Positions 32,878 to 45,139 are shown, counted from the first letter of the stretch. The stretch is DNA of 64,000 nucleotides from Halicephalobus mephisto (GCA_009193035.1 SWDT01000017.1:186001-250000); one strand, 5' to 3'. Notes: a model not told the origin generated them from the letters alone. Program-made: numbers and translations.

Positions 32878-35800
32878 ATGCGTTCGTTTCGAGATGGCAG
32901 ACTGGTTTCTGAATCTTCCGGAGGTTCTTCAGGAAACGTTTTCACTCGGTCCTGGGCGAGAATATCAAGACGACGTCGAAGATCCCGTCCTCCACCGATA
33001 GAAGAAATTGCAGAACTTCCAGAACTTGCAGAAGAGCCGGGTCCATCGACGAGTCCTCAGCAGATCCCTTGGAGACTTGCCAACACCCCAGAAAAACCAA
33101 AGTAAGTCAGAAATTTAAATTTACTTTTTCGACATTAAAACTCTCTCGAGACCCTTTTTGCCGTTCGAAAACTGTGGTCGCTTCTCTTTGAGGATTTGCC
33201 CGCAGGCAATAACACCAGCGAAAAGCATTGATTTTGTTTCTCCCGACCGCAGCTGACAAAAATCCCAAAATTTTAAACTATCTTTAAACTTGATTATTTT
33301 TAACTTTTTTGTTTTAAAAAGTTTTAAAGTATTCCAATTTACATTTTTAAAATAAAAAACTTTAATTTTATTTTTAAAAAATTGAGAAATTTGAGTTATA
33401 AAGTCCTAAATAACTAAAACGCTGCGTGTTTTTTCGTTTCAGGAACCTAAAAAACGAGGACAAACAATCATTTCACATTTGACAAAAAGACTGGTCTAAT
33501 TCAAAAGAGCTTCCATTTGCGCGTTTTTCCTGTTTCACTATTGTCCAAAACGGACTCTTTTTCCTCCGTTGTCCTCCAAATTGCCAGACCGCAATTTTGT
33601 CTGAATCATTTTCCCTTAGTGGAACTTGTTTTGTTTGGCTCATTTTTTGACAGTAGTCTTGAAAGGAAAAAAGGTTATCTGCCGCTTTGGTTTAGTTTAA
33701 GCTGTTTTATAAATTAAATTTATATATTTTTATCGATTTTTGTAATCTAATTAAATTTCAGGCCGTTATTGAATAGAGGCATGGATAAATTACGTCGATC
33801 AATAAGAAAATCATTCCGAAAAGCCCCGAGTTTGACGGCGGAAACAGCGACGAGTTCGACAGGACCTGTTGATGATGGAACTGCCCTAAAAACGCCCTGG
33901 GCATTGGATGAAAAATCAGTCCGACAAGGAATATGTAAATTTAATGTTAAATATCTCGGATGTTGCGAAGTGTACGAATCCAGAGGGGTCCATGTTTGTG
34001 AAGGAGCGCTCCAGCATCTGAAGGCGAGTTTTTATATGAAAATTCTAAAATTCTGTTTTTTTTCAGAATAGGAAACGGAATACGAAGGCTATTTTATACA
34101 TTTCTGGAGATGGATTGAGGGTTGTGGATAGAGAATCCAACAGAGGATTGATCGTGGATCAGACGATCGAAAAAGTTTCGTTTTGTGCTCCTGATCGGCA
34201 TTGCGAAAAAGGATTCGCCTATATCTGCCGGGAAGGGGCTACTAGACGTTGGATGTGCCATGGATTTTTGACTACGAAGGAATCTGTAAGGTATCGATAT
34301 ATGGATTTCGTGATTTTTCTTTTTTAGGGAGAACGAGTAAGTCATGCCGTGGGATGTGCCTTCACGATTTGTCTAGAGCAAAAAAAGAAACGAGAAGCAG
34401 AATTAGTGGCTGCCAGAGGTGGATCTCAACAAAGCACCAATAATCCAGCAAAGTACCCTGATTTGAACGAAGTTTGGAATGCCCCGACTCCTCCACCCCC
34501 CGAATCCAACGGATTTGCCAAGAATAATCCTGCTTATGCTTCGTTCAGAAGACAACTTTCAATAACAGAAAGGAAACAAGATCCTCAAACGGCAATTGTG
34601 AATGATCCTCCTCCTTGTAATTCCGCCCGATCGACGATCAATGAATCCATGATCAAACCCAGGCCGCAGGCAAATCCGGCGCTGTTCGACAGACAAGGAT
34701 CCTTCAGAGCTCCTGCAGTTCCCCAACAAGCTTTCAAACGATTCAGTTCATTAAGGACAGATTTGTTGAGTCGTCCAGTGAGTTTTTTAAAATTTTTATT
34801 AAAATTGCACAACTTTGAGGCAAATTTTCGTTGAAATTTTCATTATTATTTCTTAGAATTTGCAAATATTTAACATTTCTGTTGTTTTCGGTAGATTTTC
34901 GGATTTGTTTCTTTTAAGCATCTTTTCGAAGATCTAAGAGATGAATTTAAATTATTTGGGTGGTTTTTTGAACATAGATCTTTGAAACTCTTAACAATGA
35001 ACCCCTGACGACTTGAGAGTGGATTTCTAAAGCTCTGTGATCCGTATTATCAAAGTTGGAACTCAAGGTTTGAGACCGAAATTTGGACTTTTCGTGCTGA
35101 AACAACATTTATGAATTTTTTTAAATCTGTTTCATCTAAATTAATAGCTGAAAATTGGTTGGATTTTTCTAATCCGAACATGACTCATAAGTTATATCTA
35201 ACACGAAAAATTAGAATTTCTACCTTGAATTTTGAGATTTTTACGTTATGGTAATTTTTATCGACTTTATTTCAAAAACTTGTTCTGTTTCATGTAAATT
35301 GACAGAACCTGATATTTGGATATTCTAAATCCAAACATGGCTTATAAGTTGTATCTAACACGAATAGTTTGAATTTCGACTTTGAATTTTGTTAAATTTA
35401 ATCATATGAAGTTCTGAATGAATTTGTAAATCTACGGATATATTATTTCCAAATAAATCTGAATCTTCTGTAATCAAATCTTCAGCCCCTTTGAAGGCGA
35501 ATTTCTGGATTTTTATGAATAATCCTCTAAAATTCCAAATTATCCGATAAATTGGTTCTTAAATTTTTAATTTCTAAATATTTATAAATCCCCGAATCCT
35601 AAAGCTTTTCGTAAATGAATTCTAGGACTTTTTAAAAATGAATTTTTAAACTTTAGTGGATGGAATTTTGGGGATTTACTTCTAAACGACTTATATATGA
35701 ACTCCTGGACTTGAATTTCTTTCAAGTGAACTTTTGAACCTCTAATTTCTCTATAAATATATTCGTATCCCTAATCTCCCCATAAACGATATCCTCAGAG

Positions 35801-37135
35801 TCCTAATTTTTATGTAAGTGAATCCTCGAACCCCTAGTTTCCCTTATTAGTGAACTTTGGACTTTTATTTTTTCTATAAATGGACTCCCAGACGTCTAGT
35901 CTTCATATAAGTGAGCTTTTTCCTTTCTGATGGACTGTTTAATTAAGCAAAATAAATAATATTCAATTATTGGGTTTTTTAAATTAACTTTTTTAAGTAT
36001 TTTCAAACGTTAAAATTGAAGGTTTTCAAATATTTTAAAATGTTAAAATTGACTTTTTAAAATATTTTCAAATGTTAAAATTGAAGGTTTTCAAATATTT
36101 TAAAATGTTAAAATTAACTTTTTTAAAATATTTTCTAAATGCTAAAATTGAAAATTTTTAAATTTTAATTGTTTTTTAGAATTTGGATTCTACTCGACTA
36201 CTGAATACTGAACCTATTTATGAAGGAGATGAATGGCCAGAAACATCTCTTTCTTCAAATCCTCTTCCAGTGAGTACATCTCTTCAATTTAATCATATTG
36301 CTGAAGGGAATAAGGAAAATGGATCTGGTGTATCTAATTGGACAGGGATATTTAATCCGACATGTCAAACAACTCCTGTTCATTCAGGAAAAATAATGTT
36401 TGTTTTTGGTTTTTTTGATTTTTAATGATTTTTAATAATTTTAGTCCGGAAAGTAAAACAAGTCCGAGTAAAGCGGATGAATGGCTAGAACAAACATTTA
36501 AAGCTTTATCTGTTAAAAATGATTCACCGAAGTTAATAACTTCTAATTCACAATTACCGAATTCTCAGTCAATTGATCTTATTGATTTTTCATCTGGACA
36601 ATCAACAATTCCTCCATCGACGAATTCACCGAGTCTTCCATCGAGGAATTTATCAAGTCTTCCATCAACGAATACAATAAATTTTCCTTTGACGAATGCA
36701 CCAAGTCTTTCGTCAACGAATTCATCAAGTCTTCCATCGACGAATTCAGGAACTCTTCCATCAATGCCGTCTGTTCCTCAAAGTAAACCGGTGATGTATG
36801 ATCAAGTACCTGGAGATCATCCTGTTGAAGTACAGAAATCTCATGGAAGAAAAAGTTCGTCAACAAAGAAAATTGAATATCAATTGTTAGAGGAAATTGA
36901 TGCTCCTGTATCTCCACCTAGAACAACTCCTGCTTTTGGAACGTCGAATGTGGATGTGTTTGGACAGCCAGTGTTTGTTCCTCCGACCCCTAGATCAGGT
37001 CCCAGTATAAGTGATCCGTTTGATGTTCAGTGGTCGACGGCAGTTTTGAAACAGACGTCGAACGGAACGGAACCTAGGTATGCAGTGCCTCCAGTGAATC
37101 CATTCAGTTCTGAATCTGCTCCTGTAAATGTTTAA
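32878..37135 (+). CDS. num-1: Numb (PTB-domain endocytic adaptor)
   Basis: Numb links cargo receptors to clathrin/AP-2 and EH-domain proteins and controls polarity and Notch-type signalling. Exons are 32878-33101, 33762-34023, 34067-34285, 34328-34777, 36180-36397 and 36445-37135, giving 687 residues. The PTB domain covers about residues 118-258 ([56 protein letters not shown]). It is followed by a basic stretch, a Ser-phosphosite-like [21 protein letters not shown] as in vertebrate Numb, a DPFDVQW motif and NPFSSE near the C-terminus for EH binding. A second start (Met 82, 33781) begins [15 protein letters not shown], the usual Numb N-terminus, so two isoforms are likely. Intron 2 has a GC donor (AAG|GCGAGT). 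Exon 6 has about seven SSLPSTN-like repeats. Confidence 0.95.
33100..33760. promoter_or_regulatory. Possible internal promoter of short Numb
   Basis: Numb intron 1 (660 bp) contains fairly unique sequence, including a G+C-rich patch (33150-33260) and an alternative acceptor-like TTTCAG near 33442. Since exon 2 carries the canonical Numb start, this intron probably holds the promoter or trans-splice site of the short form. This is inferred from layout only. Confidence 0.3.
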
Positions 37136-37198
37136 GGGTATTTTTTTGCGTTTTTAAAAAAGTTGATTTATGAGTTTTTTGATGAGATATAAACTTGG

Positions 37199-37207
37199 TT
37201 TTCTCAG
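37199..37207 (+). promoter_or_regulatory. Candidate trans-splice acceptor between Numb and the channel gene
   Basis: TTTTCTCAG lies 64 bp after the Numb stop and 71 bp before the channel Met. Its placement matches an SL2-type acceptor of a downstream operon gene. The polypyrimidine tract is short, so this is tentative. Confidence 0.4.
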
Positions 37208-37277
37208 TTTATAAATTTTGTTTATGGATATCAAATTGCCAGAGGGAATTTAGAACGATTGTTCGGAATTTTCGAAA

Positions 37278-40200
37278 ATGAAGTTCTGGAAATTTTTCTG
37301 GATTGTTGTTGTTGTGGATACTGTAGAAGGATGGATAGACAGGAATCTGGAGATCGAAAGGGCGTTGACGAAGAATTACAACAGGAAACATCGGCCAGTT
37401 AAACAAGAATCGACGGTGATGCAAGTGGAAGTTTTTTTGATGATAAATCATATTGAAAAAGTTGTAAGTTTTTTAAATATTTTTAAAAATACATAATTAA
37501 AAAAAAAATTTTTGGAGAAATTTTAAAATTATTTTTTAAAAATTAATAATTTAAAAAAGTGAATTTTTGGAGAAATTTAAAAAAAAATAAATTTTTGGAA
37601 AAATTTTAAAATATTTTTAAAAATAAATAATTTTAAAAAAATTTCGAAGAAATTTTAAAATTAATTTTAAAAATTAAGTAATTTAAAAAAATGAATTTTT
37701 ATTAAAAAATAATTTTTTTTAATTTACATTCAATCAATTTAATTCAAAAAATTTTTGATAATTTAGATTTTTAATTTTCAATAAATTCTAAAATTTTCGA
37801 TAAATTTAATTGAAAATTTTTTAATAAGTTTAATTCAAAAATTTTTGATAATTTGGATTTTTAATTTTTAATAGATTAAAAAATTTTTGATAAATTTAAT
37901 TGAAAATTTTTTAATGAATTTAAAAATTTTTAATAATTTAGATTTTTAATTTTCAATAAATTTAAGATTTTCTGATAACTTAGATTTTTAATGAATTTAA
38001 GATTTTTTGATAATTTAGATTTTTAATTTTTTAAGGATGAAAAAGAACAAACGATTCTTCTTCACGGCCAGATTTCGGCCTCTTGGAAGGACGAGTACCT
38101 GGTCTGGAACCCTGCGGACTACAACAACACCAACGTGATCGCCATAGATTCGAGTTACATCTGGCAGCCTTCCTTCGCTCTCTACAACAGCGCCAGATCC
38201 AACGGATGGTATCTTTACATGAGTGGTGTTCCGGCTACAGTAATCAGCAATGGCAGAATATACGCCACAGGATCGTTTTCGTTTTATGTTACGTGTTTTT
38301 TTGATTTTTCAAATTATCCTTATGACGAACAAGAATGTCCCATTGTGATCGCGGATTGGGTTTACGATCTTTCGAAAATTAATCTCAGCGACACTATTCC
38401 GGATTTTTACAACAAACCCGTCGTCAGATTGAGCTTCGATCCGGCAAACAACAAAGCCAAAAAACACGTCGCCGGATGGGAAATCCAAGACACGTGGAAA
38501 AAACACTGTTATTGGGGTCCTAGCGGCTGCATCGACGAGATCCCCAACGGACCGCTGGACACTTATTGGTCTCTACTCGAGTTCGGCATCAAACTGAAAA
38601 GACATGCTCCTTATTACGGTTTAACTATACTACTACCTTCGGTAAGTAAAATTATTTTAAAAAAATCAAAAATATTTTAAAAGATAATTAAAATTATTTA
38701 AAAAAAATCAAAAATATTTTTAAAAATAATTCAAAATATTGTAAAAGATAATTAAAAATATTAAAAAAAATTAAAAATATTAAAAAAAATTGAAATTATT
38801 TTAAAAAAATTAAAATTATTTTAAAAAAATTAAAAATATTTTAAAAGATAATTAAAATTATTTAAAAAAAATTTAAAATATTTTTAAAAATAATTCAAAA
38901 TATTGTAAAAGATAATTCAAAATATTAAAAAAAATTAAAATTATTTTTAAAAAATTGAAAATATTTAAAAAAAATTGAAATTATTTTAAAATATATAAAA
39001 TATTTAAAATAATTAGATATTTGAAATAATCAGTGATTTTTTAGATCATTACAGTATGCTTGACTTTAACAGTTTTTTGGATCGATGATTACCCGATGGC
39101 CATGAGCATTGCCATTTTTGACGTTCTTCTTCAGGGCCTCTGTTCCTGGAGTCTCCTCAAGGAACTTCCTCCCAGCAATGGCAAACTTCCAAAAATCGGT
39201 AAAAATTAAAAATTTATTTTTTTTAAAATTATTTTCAAAACTTCAAAAAGTCTAAAAGATTTTAAAAAATCTAAAAAGCAAAAAAATAAAAATAATTTTT
39301 ATAAAAATTCTTAAAAAATCTGAAAATTAAAAAAAAATAAAAATAATTTTTATAAAAATTAAAAAAAAGTAATTTAAATAAAAATTAAAGAAATAAAAAT
39401 AATTTTTATAAAATTTTTAAAAAATCTGAAAATTAAAAAAAAAATAAAAATAATTCTTATAAAAATTAAAAAAAAGTAATTTAAATAAAAATTTAAGAAA
39501 TAAAAATAATTTTTATAAAGATTTAAAAAAAGTAAAAGTAGTTTTTATAAAAATTTAAAAAATTAAAATAATTTTTATAAAAATTTAAAAAATAAAAACA
39601 ATTTTTATAAAAATTAAAAAAATAAAAACAATTTTTATAAAATTTAAAAAAAAATAAAAGTAGTTTTTATAAAAATTTAAAAATTGAAAAAGTTGAAGGA
39701 TTTTAATTTTATAAAATTCTGATTTTCAGCTTATTTTTGTGCTTTGAACTTCGTACTGGCGGCTTTGGCTTACTCGATCCATTGTGTCATTAGTTTTTTG
39801 CTTTCTGTTCTTCCGGGAGATATCGAATTGCCGTTCCAGGTCTGTCTGACGTCATTTAAAAATTTAATTTTTATTTTTAGTTGACAAATTTTACGGAAAA
39901 ACTTCGACAAATAACATTTTTCAAAATCGAAGGATTATCGTTCGATCCTCAGAAGTATGATTTTAGAATTTTATTACTGTAATTATTACGGTGGGATTTT
40001 CTAGGGTGTTACTCGGAGAAGAAACAAAAATGGATTTTTCCGAAAATTCAAAAATTGAAAATCAAACTGAAACTACTTTTTTGAACATGGACGATCCGAG
40101 TCCTCCCGGTTCTTCCGAAGTCATCCAACTCGAGGAAAAAACTCCAGAATCCGACCAGAAAGAACAAGAATCTGAAGTTTCCAGTTTTAAAAAATCCATT

Positions 40201-40305
40201 TCTACAGAATCCCATTTGGCAGAAGAACTATATACTTTCCGAAGAGTAATTTTCGCTGTTTATTTCTCCATATACATCGTGCTCATTCCTTGGCTTCTTT
40301 TTTGA
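37278..40305 (+). CDS. Cys-loop ligand-gated ion channel subunit (divergent nAChR-like)
   Basis: Exons are 37278-37463, 38036-38641, 39045-39198, 39730-39839, 39881-39954 and 40005-40305, giving 476 residues. There is a signal peptide-like start (KFWKFFWIVVVVDTVEG). The extracellular ligand-binding domain includes WNPADYNNTNVIAI and WQPSF. The Cys-loop runs from C149 to C163 with exactly 13 residues between (FDFSNYPYDEQEC). TM1 (APYYGLTILLPSIITVC), the TM2 region (MAMSIAIFDVLLQGLC), TM3 (CALNFVLAALAYSIHC), an acidic M3-M4 loop and TM4 (IFAVYFSIYIVLIPWLLF) follow. Loop C shows HCYWGPSGC, not the vicinal Cys pair of alpha subunits. The TM2 stretch lacks the usual charged lead-in, so it may belong to the atypical nematode LGC group. 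Exon 2 uses a TTTTTTAAG acceptor. The start is 142 bp after the Numb stop, with TTTTCTCAG in between. Confidence 0.9.
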
Positions 40306-40319
40306 TTTCCATTTATTTA

Positions 40320-40830
40320 TTATTTTTCTGTAGAATCATCTAGAATCCAGAAAAATTATTCGAAATTTTTAGAATCTTTTAGAATCTAAAAGTCTTCTGA
40401 AATTTTTAGAATCTTCTAGAATCCAGAAAAATTATTTGAAATTTTTAGAATCTTCTAGAATCCAGAAAAATTATTTAAAATTTTTAGAATCATCTAGAAT
40501 CCAAAAGAATTATTCGAAATTTTTAGAATCTTTTAGAATCCAAAAGAATTATTTGAAATTTTTAGAATCTTCTAGAATCAAAGTGATATTTCTAAAACTA
40601 TCTAAAATCCAGAATTCTAGAAATTCGTGTCAGGACCATTTCGTAAAAAATAATCATTTTTAATTTCTACAGTAAGATTCTAAAAAATCTAGAAATTCGT
40701 GTCAGGACCATTTCGTAAAAGTATTTATTTTTAATTTCTACAGTAAGATTCTAAAAAATCTAGAAATTCGTGCCGGAACCATTTTGTAAAAAATATTTAT
40801 TTTTTTTGTAATAGTATGATTTAATTTCAT
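40320..40830. repeat. About 52-bp tandem repeat, then GTGTCGGGACC family
   Basis: Six copies with TTTTTAGAATCTTCTAGAAT and CCAGAAAAATTATT up to about 40600. Three 70-bp units with AAATTCGTGTCAGGACCATT follow. Confidence 0.85.
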
Positions 40831-41107
40831 GAATATTTGTTTTATAAACTTGTCACTTCCTTCACAGTACGATGTGATTGATGTGAGTCCGTTCATCTTT
40901 CAGGGTCTTGTTTTCAAGGACGTCGTGAGAATCAGAGCACATTTTGGCGCCAAAATACGTTTTCCCTGTCTTCAACCAGCTGCCTTGTCTATTTTCTGGA
41001 ATGGTTTTAGTGTCCCCGATTCAGTTTATGGAGTCTATAAAGTGGAATCAGAAGCGACAAGGAGGATCTTCAGAAAAATGACTCCTAAAATCTCAATAGA
41101 ATTTTAA
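40829..41107 (+). CDS. Unrecognised small protein
   Basis: 92-codon frame ending TAA in a pocket of normal composition. It reads SQYDVIDVSPFIFQGLVF, then RIRAHFGAKIRFPCLQPA and basic RRIFRKMTPK. A CTTCCTTCACAG acceptor-like site at about 40867 suggests the real exon begins there (YDVIDV...). If so, this is the last exon of a gene, or the start lies upstream. No family recognised. Confidence 0.35.
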   Translation: MNICFINLSLPSQYDVIDVSPFIFQGLVFKDVVRIRAHFGAKIRFPCLQPAALSIFWNGFSVPDSVYGVYKVESEATRRIFRKMTPKISIEF

Positions 41108-41159
41108 TTTTCCGAAATTCGAATATACAAATAGGTTGTTTTTGATGGGATACTGTAGT

Positions 41160-41400
41160 GGGGATGTGATGTCTTAGGGAGCTTGCCTAAAATATGTAAA
41201 GTTTATATGGTGCTTTTCTAGGACTCCATCCTCTTGTAAGCCTTGTGTATTTTAGGTAAGTTCTCTAAATTAAAAAAAAGCTAAAATAACCTAAGGGAGA
41301 TTACCTAAAATATATATAAAGCTTACATGATGCTTTTCTGGGACCCCCTCCTCCTGTAAGTCTTACGTATTTTAGGGAATCTTCCTTAGATGTTTGTCAG
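41160..41400. repeat. About 120-bp direct duplication
   Basis: Two copies of a block with GCTTGCCTAAAATATGTAAA, ATGGTGCTTTTCTAGGACTC and CTTGTAAGCCTTGTGTATTT. The stretch 41430-41940 that follows has only short overlapping frames with no recognisable protein. Confidence 0.75.
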
Positions 41401-41939
41401 TGTTTTCATATATGCAACTATTAGTCCCGGATGATAGACAGGGTTGTACACCTTGGGATCCTGATCCAGAGGCTCCTAAGTCCCTCTAGGTGGAATTTAT
41501 TTGAACACCATTATTTCGAAATAGTAAAAGATGAAAATTGTCACGTAAAACCAAAATTCTCACGTGGTCAACTTCAGAATCCAAAAGCTTTGGAAATTCG
41601 TCCCAAGACTATTTAGTGATAATTCTGATGTCATATTTTTTAAAAGATGTTTCATTTTTCGAAAATACGTATTTTGGTCTGATTTTTGGAATTGGGGAAT
41701 TAATGACGTCATCCGCGAAGTTAGTTTACTGAAGCCCAACAAGGAAAGGATTTTACTTAAATCGGATGTACATCATTTTGACGAAGTAGGTATTCAGAAT
41801 CCGTTTCCGTTTTTGCAAGTTATTATTTTTATTTGTATAAGCATAAAAATATGTGAAATTTTACATATTTGGTTTTGCAAAAAAATTACGAATTTTGATT
41901 TTTGAAAGTTGTATTTTCTAATTTAATTTCATTGATGTC

Positions 41940-42900
41940 GACAATTATTATTCATAAATTACGGAAAATTTTGACGTAATTATGGCTGTTTAATTGGATT
42001 TTCAAAAAGTAATAAAAAATTACGCAAAAATTCAATTTTTTCAAATACCAACCACGCGTAATAGAAAAAAAGTAACTTTCTAAAACGATTTTTTTCTATT
42101 TTAAGTTTATCTATTTTAATTGTTCTTTTTTTAAATTAGTAGCAAATTCTATGTTTATTACGGCTGTTTAATTATGTTCCTAAAAAAGTAACCAAAATTA
42201 CGTCAAAATTCGGCTTTTTCAGATGCCAACCGCTGACGAACAAAAAACTGCAATTTTATAAGCGACTGTTCTCTGGTCTAAATTTATCAATTTTAATTGG
42301 TGTTTTTTTAAAATAGTGACATATTTCGAACTGCTTACATCTGCCTAATTGGATTTTCAAAAAGTAACCAAAATTACGCAAAAATTCGATTTTTTCAAAT
42401 ACCAACCACGCGTAATAGAAAAAAAGTAATTTTCTAAAACGATTTTTTTCTATTTTAAGTTTATCTATTTTAATTGTTCTTTTTTTAAATTAGTAGTAAA
42501 GTTTGTATTGATTATGAACATCCAATTGAGTTTCCAAAAAAGCAACCAAAAAAATGTTAAAATTCGATTTTTTTAGACTAATCATCAAAAATCGAAGAAC
42601 TTTGATTTTTAAAGCGTTCGTTTTCTGCTTTAATTTCATTAATTTCGTACTTGTTTTTTTCCAAGTAATGACAAATTTCGAGATGATTACAACTCTTTAA
42701 TTGAGTTTCCGAAAAAAGAGCCACAAATACGTCAAAATTTAATTTTTTTCACATATCGGCAATTCGCACAACAATTTTGAATTTTTGATGGCTGTTTTAT
42801 TCAATATAATTTTTAATAATTATTTCTGTAATTAGGTGTATTTTTAACGATGATTACAGCTGTCTAATTGGCCTTCTGAAGAAAGAACCGGAAATCCGTA
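41940..42900. repeat. About 177-bp tandem repeat, six copies
   Basis: Anchor words GCTGTTTAATT / CTGCCTAATTGG / CATCCAATTG occur near 41985, 42163, 42341, 42519, 42693 and 42859. Spacings are 178, 178, 178, 174 and 166 bp. Units contain CAAAAAGTAACCAAAATTAC and, in two of them, AATACCAACCACGCGTAATA. Confidence 0.85.
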
Positions 42901-43329
42901 AAAATTTAATTTTTTTAGTATGTTAATCGAAAAACGAATTTGAAATTTTAATTTTTTTAACTTTATTAATGTTGATAATTCTTCTCCGTAAATAGTAATA
43001 AATATTGTTTTAAATACGATTATTTGTTTTTCGAAAATTAAAAATTCGAATTACTCTAATTTCCAAATTATAAGCTCGAAATTATACACAGGATTGGTTT
43101 ATAAACAGAAAAATAACGCTTATTTAGTAATTCTTTGCAGATCACCAAATCACTGTGTTGTCAAACTATTTTCTTTTAATTTTTGTTTGTAAATAATTTT
43201 TTAAAATTCTTGTGGAATTATCGCAATTTTCGAATGTTCGTTGATCGAAGCTTTAGTTGCTTCTATCAGATGAGATCTAGCAGATTCGAATATCAGAAAA
43301 CCTTTTGGGATTAAGCAATGGACTTGGCT

Positions 43330-43415
43330 TCTTTATCCAATATTCATTTATCCATTTATTTCAATATTCATTTATCCATTTATTCAATATTCATTTATCT
43401 ATTGATCCATCATTA
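43330..43415. repeat. ATATTCATTTATCCATTTATT simple repeat
   Basis: Three to four copies of CAATATTCATTTATCCATTT. The surrounding 42900-43740 is spacer sequence without a visible gene. Confidence 0.7.
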
Positions 43416-43750
43416 ACTCTTTCATCCGACCGTTTTCGTTGGTCTCGCATCAGTTACAAGACGTGACATTGTTGATAAAAATACTTATTTTTCAAACAAA
43501 ATACAACCAAAAATAAGTTAGTAATTAAAAATGATTGCTAAACCGATCAAAGACTTCTCAAGTTCATATAAAAAATCTGAGGAAATTTTCCTACAGTGAC
43601 CAGGGGGTTTTATAATCGACCCAGGCTTATAATCAGGAAATTAAAATAATTTAATTTTATAAAATTCACATTTTTTATGAAATTAGAAAAAAAATTATAA
43701 ATAATTAAAAAATAAAACTAAATTTTTTCACTAAAATAATTAAATTCGAT

Positions 43751-44930
43751 CTAGTTTGAAAATTCCAAAAAATCGACAACTTTGGACATGACGTCAAGAT
43801 ATCCTTTATCCTTGATTTTTGAAATCCCCAGATCGAAAATATACAAATCCATGAAGTGATCGAATACTAGTATCCTCAATTTCCAAATACCAGCCGGAGG
43901 AAAAGTCTGTTCCCCGACGGGCATTTGGCAGATGCTTCTCAAAAATCCAAAAGAGGAACCGGTTCGGGTACATCTGGCCCGGAACCTCTCCTCGAAGAAA
44001 TTCGAACATTTCCGTTCTTCTTTCAGTTCCTTCCAGTTGCATCAATTTTAGTTTTATAAAAACTAATTTGAATTAAAAGTTTCTGGTCCTTGAAAATTGA
44101 GCCAATCGTATTATTTTAAAAACTAAAAATGAAAAGTTTTATAAAATTTTAGGATTCTTAATTTCGAAATTATAAAAATTAAAAAATTTTATAAAATAGT
44201 CTCGAAAAGAAATTTTGGAAGTTCCTAAAAATTTGTAATTCTATTATTTTAAAAATTAAAACTTAAAACTTTAAATATTTTTAATTTTGAAATTATATAA
44301 ATCAAAAAATTTTATAAAATTGTCTCGAGAAGAAATTTTTGAAAGTTCCTAAAAATTTGGAATTCTATTATTTTTTAATTTAAAGCTTAAAATTTTAAAT
44401 ATTTTTAATTTTGAAATTATATAAATTAAAAAATTTTATAAAATTGTCTCGAGAAGAAATTTTGGAAGTTCCTAAAAATTTGGAATTCTATTATTTTTTA
44501 ATTTAAAGCTTAAAATTTTAAATATTTTAAATTTTGAAATTATATAAATCAAAAAATTTTATAAAACTGTCTCGAGAAGAAATTTTGGAAGTTCTTAAAA
44601 ATTTGGAATTCTGTTATTTTGAAATTTTAAATATTTTAAATATTTTAAATATTTTAAATTTCGAAATTATATAAATTAAAAAATTTTATAAAATTGTCTC
44701 GAGAGGAAATTTTGAACTAGATTCTAGAAACTTTTGTTCTTGGGAATTGAGCCAATTTCTGTCCGACAACATTTGTCTGGATTTCTATTTGCCTCACCTG
44801 GAGCAGTGAAACAAACGGAATCCATCCAAGGTCGGCAGTTCACGAAGCGTTTCTTGCCTTGGGCAAAAGCTGAACAAACAATCAGCGCCCAATTTTCTCC
44901 ATTACGCGTTTATTGTAAACATTGACATAT
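43751..44930 (-). CDS. Possible two-exon small secreted Cys-rich protein
   Basis: Minus strand. An upstream open segment near 44900-44800 reads NWALIVCSAFAQGKKRFVNC, signal-peptide-like, and ends in a CCAG|GTGAGG donor. A downstream segment from about 44020 to the stop at 43751 reads RKCSNFFEERFRARC, SFGFLRSICQMPVGEQTFPP and ILVFDHFMDLYIFDLGISKI. The intron between contains a tandem array. No clean ATG or pyrimidine-rich acceptor is visible, and a second frame over 44045-43806 is also open. The model is tentative and I recognise no family. Confidence 0.3.
44100..44720. repeat. About 118-bp tandem repeat
   Basis: Five copies with TTTTATAAAATTGTCTCGAG, AAGAAATTTTGGAAGTTCCT and AAAAATTTGGAATTCTATTA. 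Confidence 0.85.
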
Positions 44931-45139
44931 CCGGCGTTTCCATAGTCGAAACAAATCCTATTTTTCCACCAAATGTCTGATGTTGATCCTTTGATGAACC
45001 ATAGAGTCCCTAATTTTACTCTTGGTTGGTTTTTTTCTTTCAAGTTAATCCTGGAAATTTAGTTCGATTGACGTTAAACCTAGAACCAGATGTTGAAGAA
45101 TCCCGGATTGAGTCTCGGAGTTAAAGTCCTAGATTACTA

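Noticed and set aside
36579..36917. 112-codon minus-strand frame
   Set aside because: Antisense of the Ser/Pro/Thr repeats in the last Numb exon.
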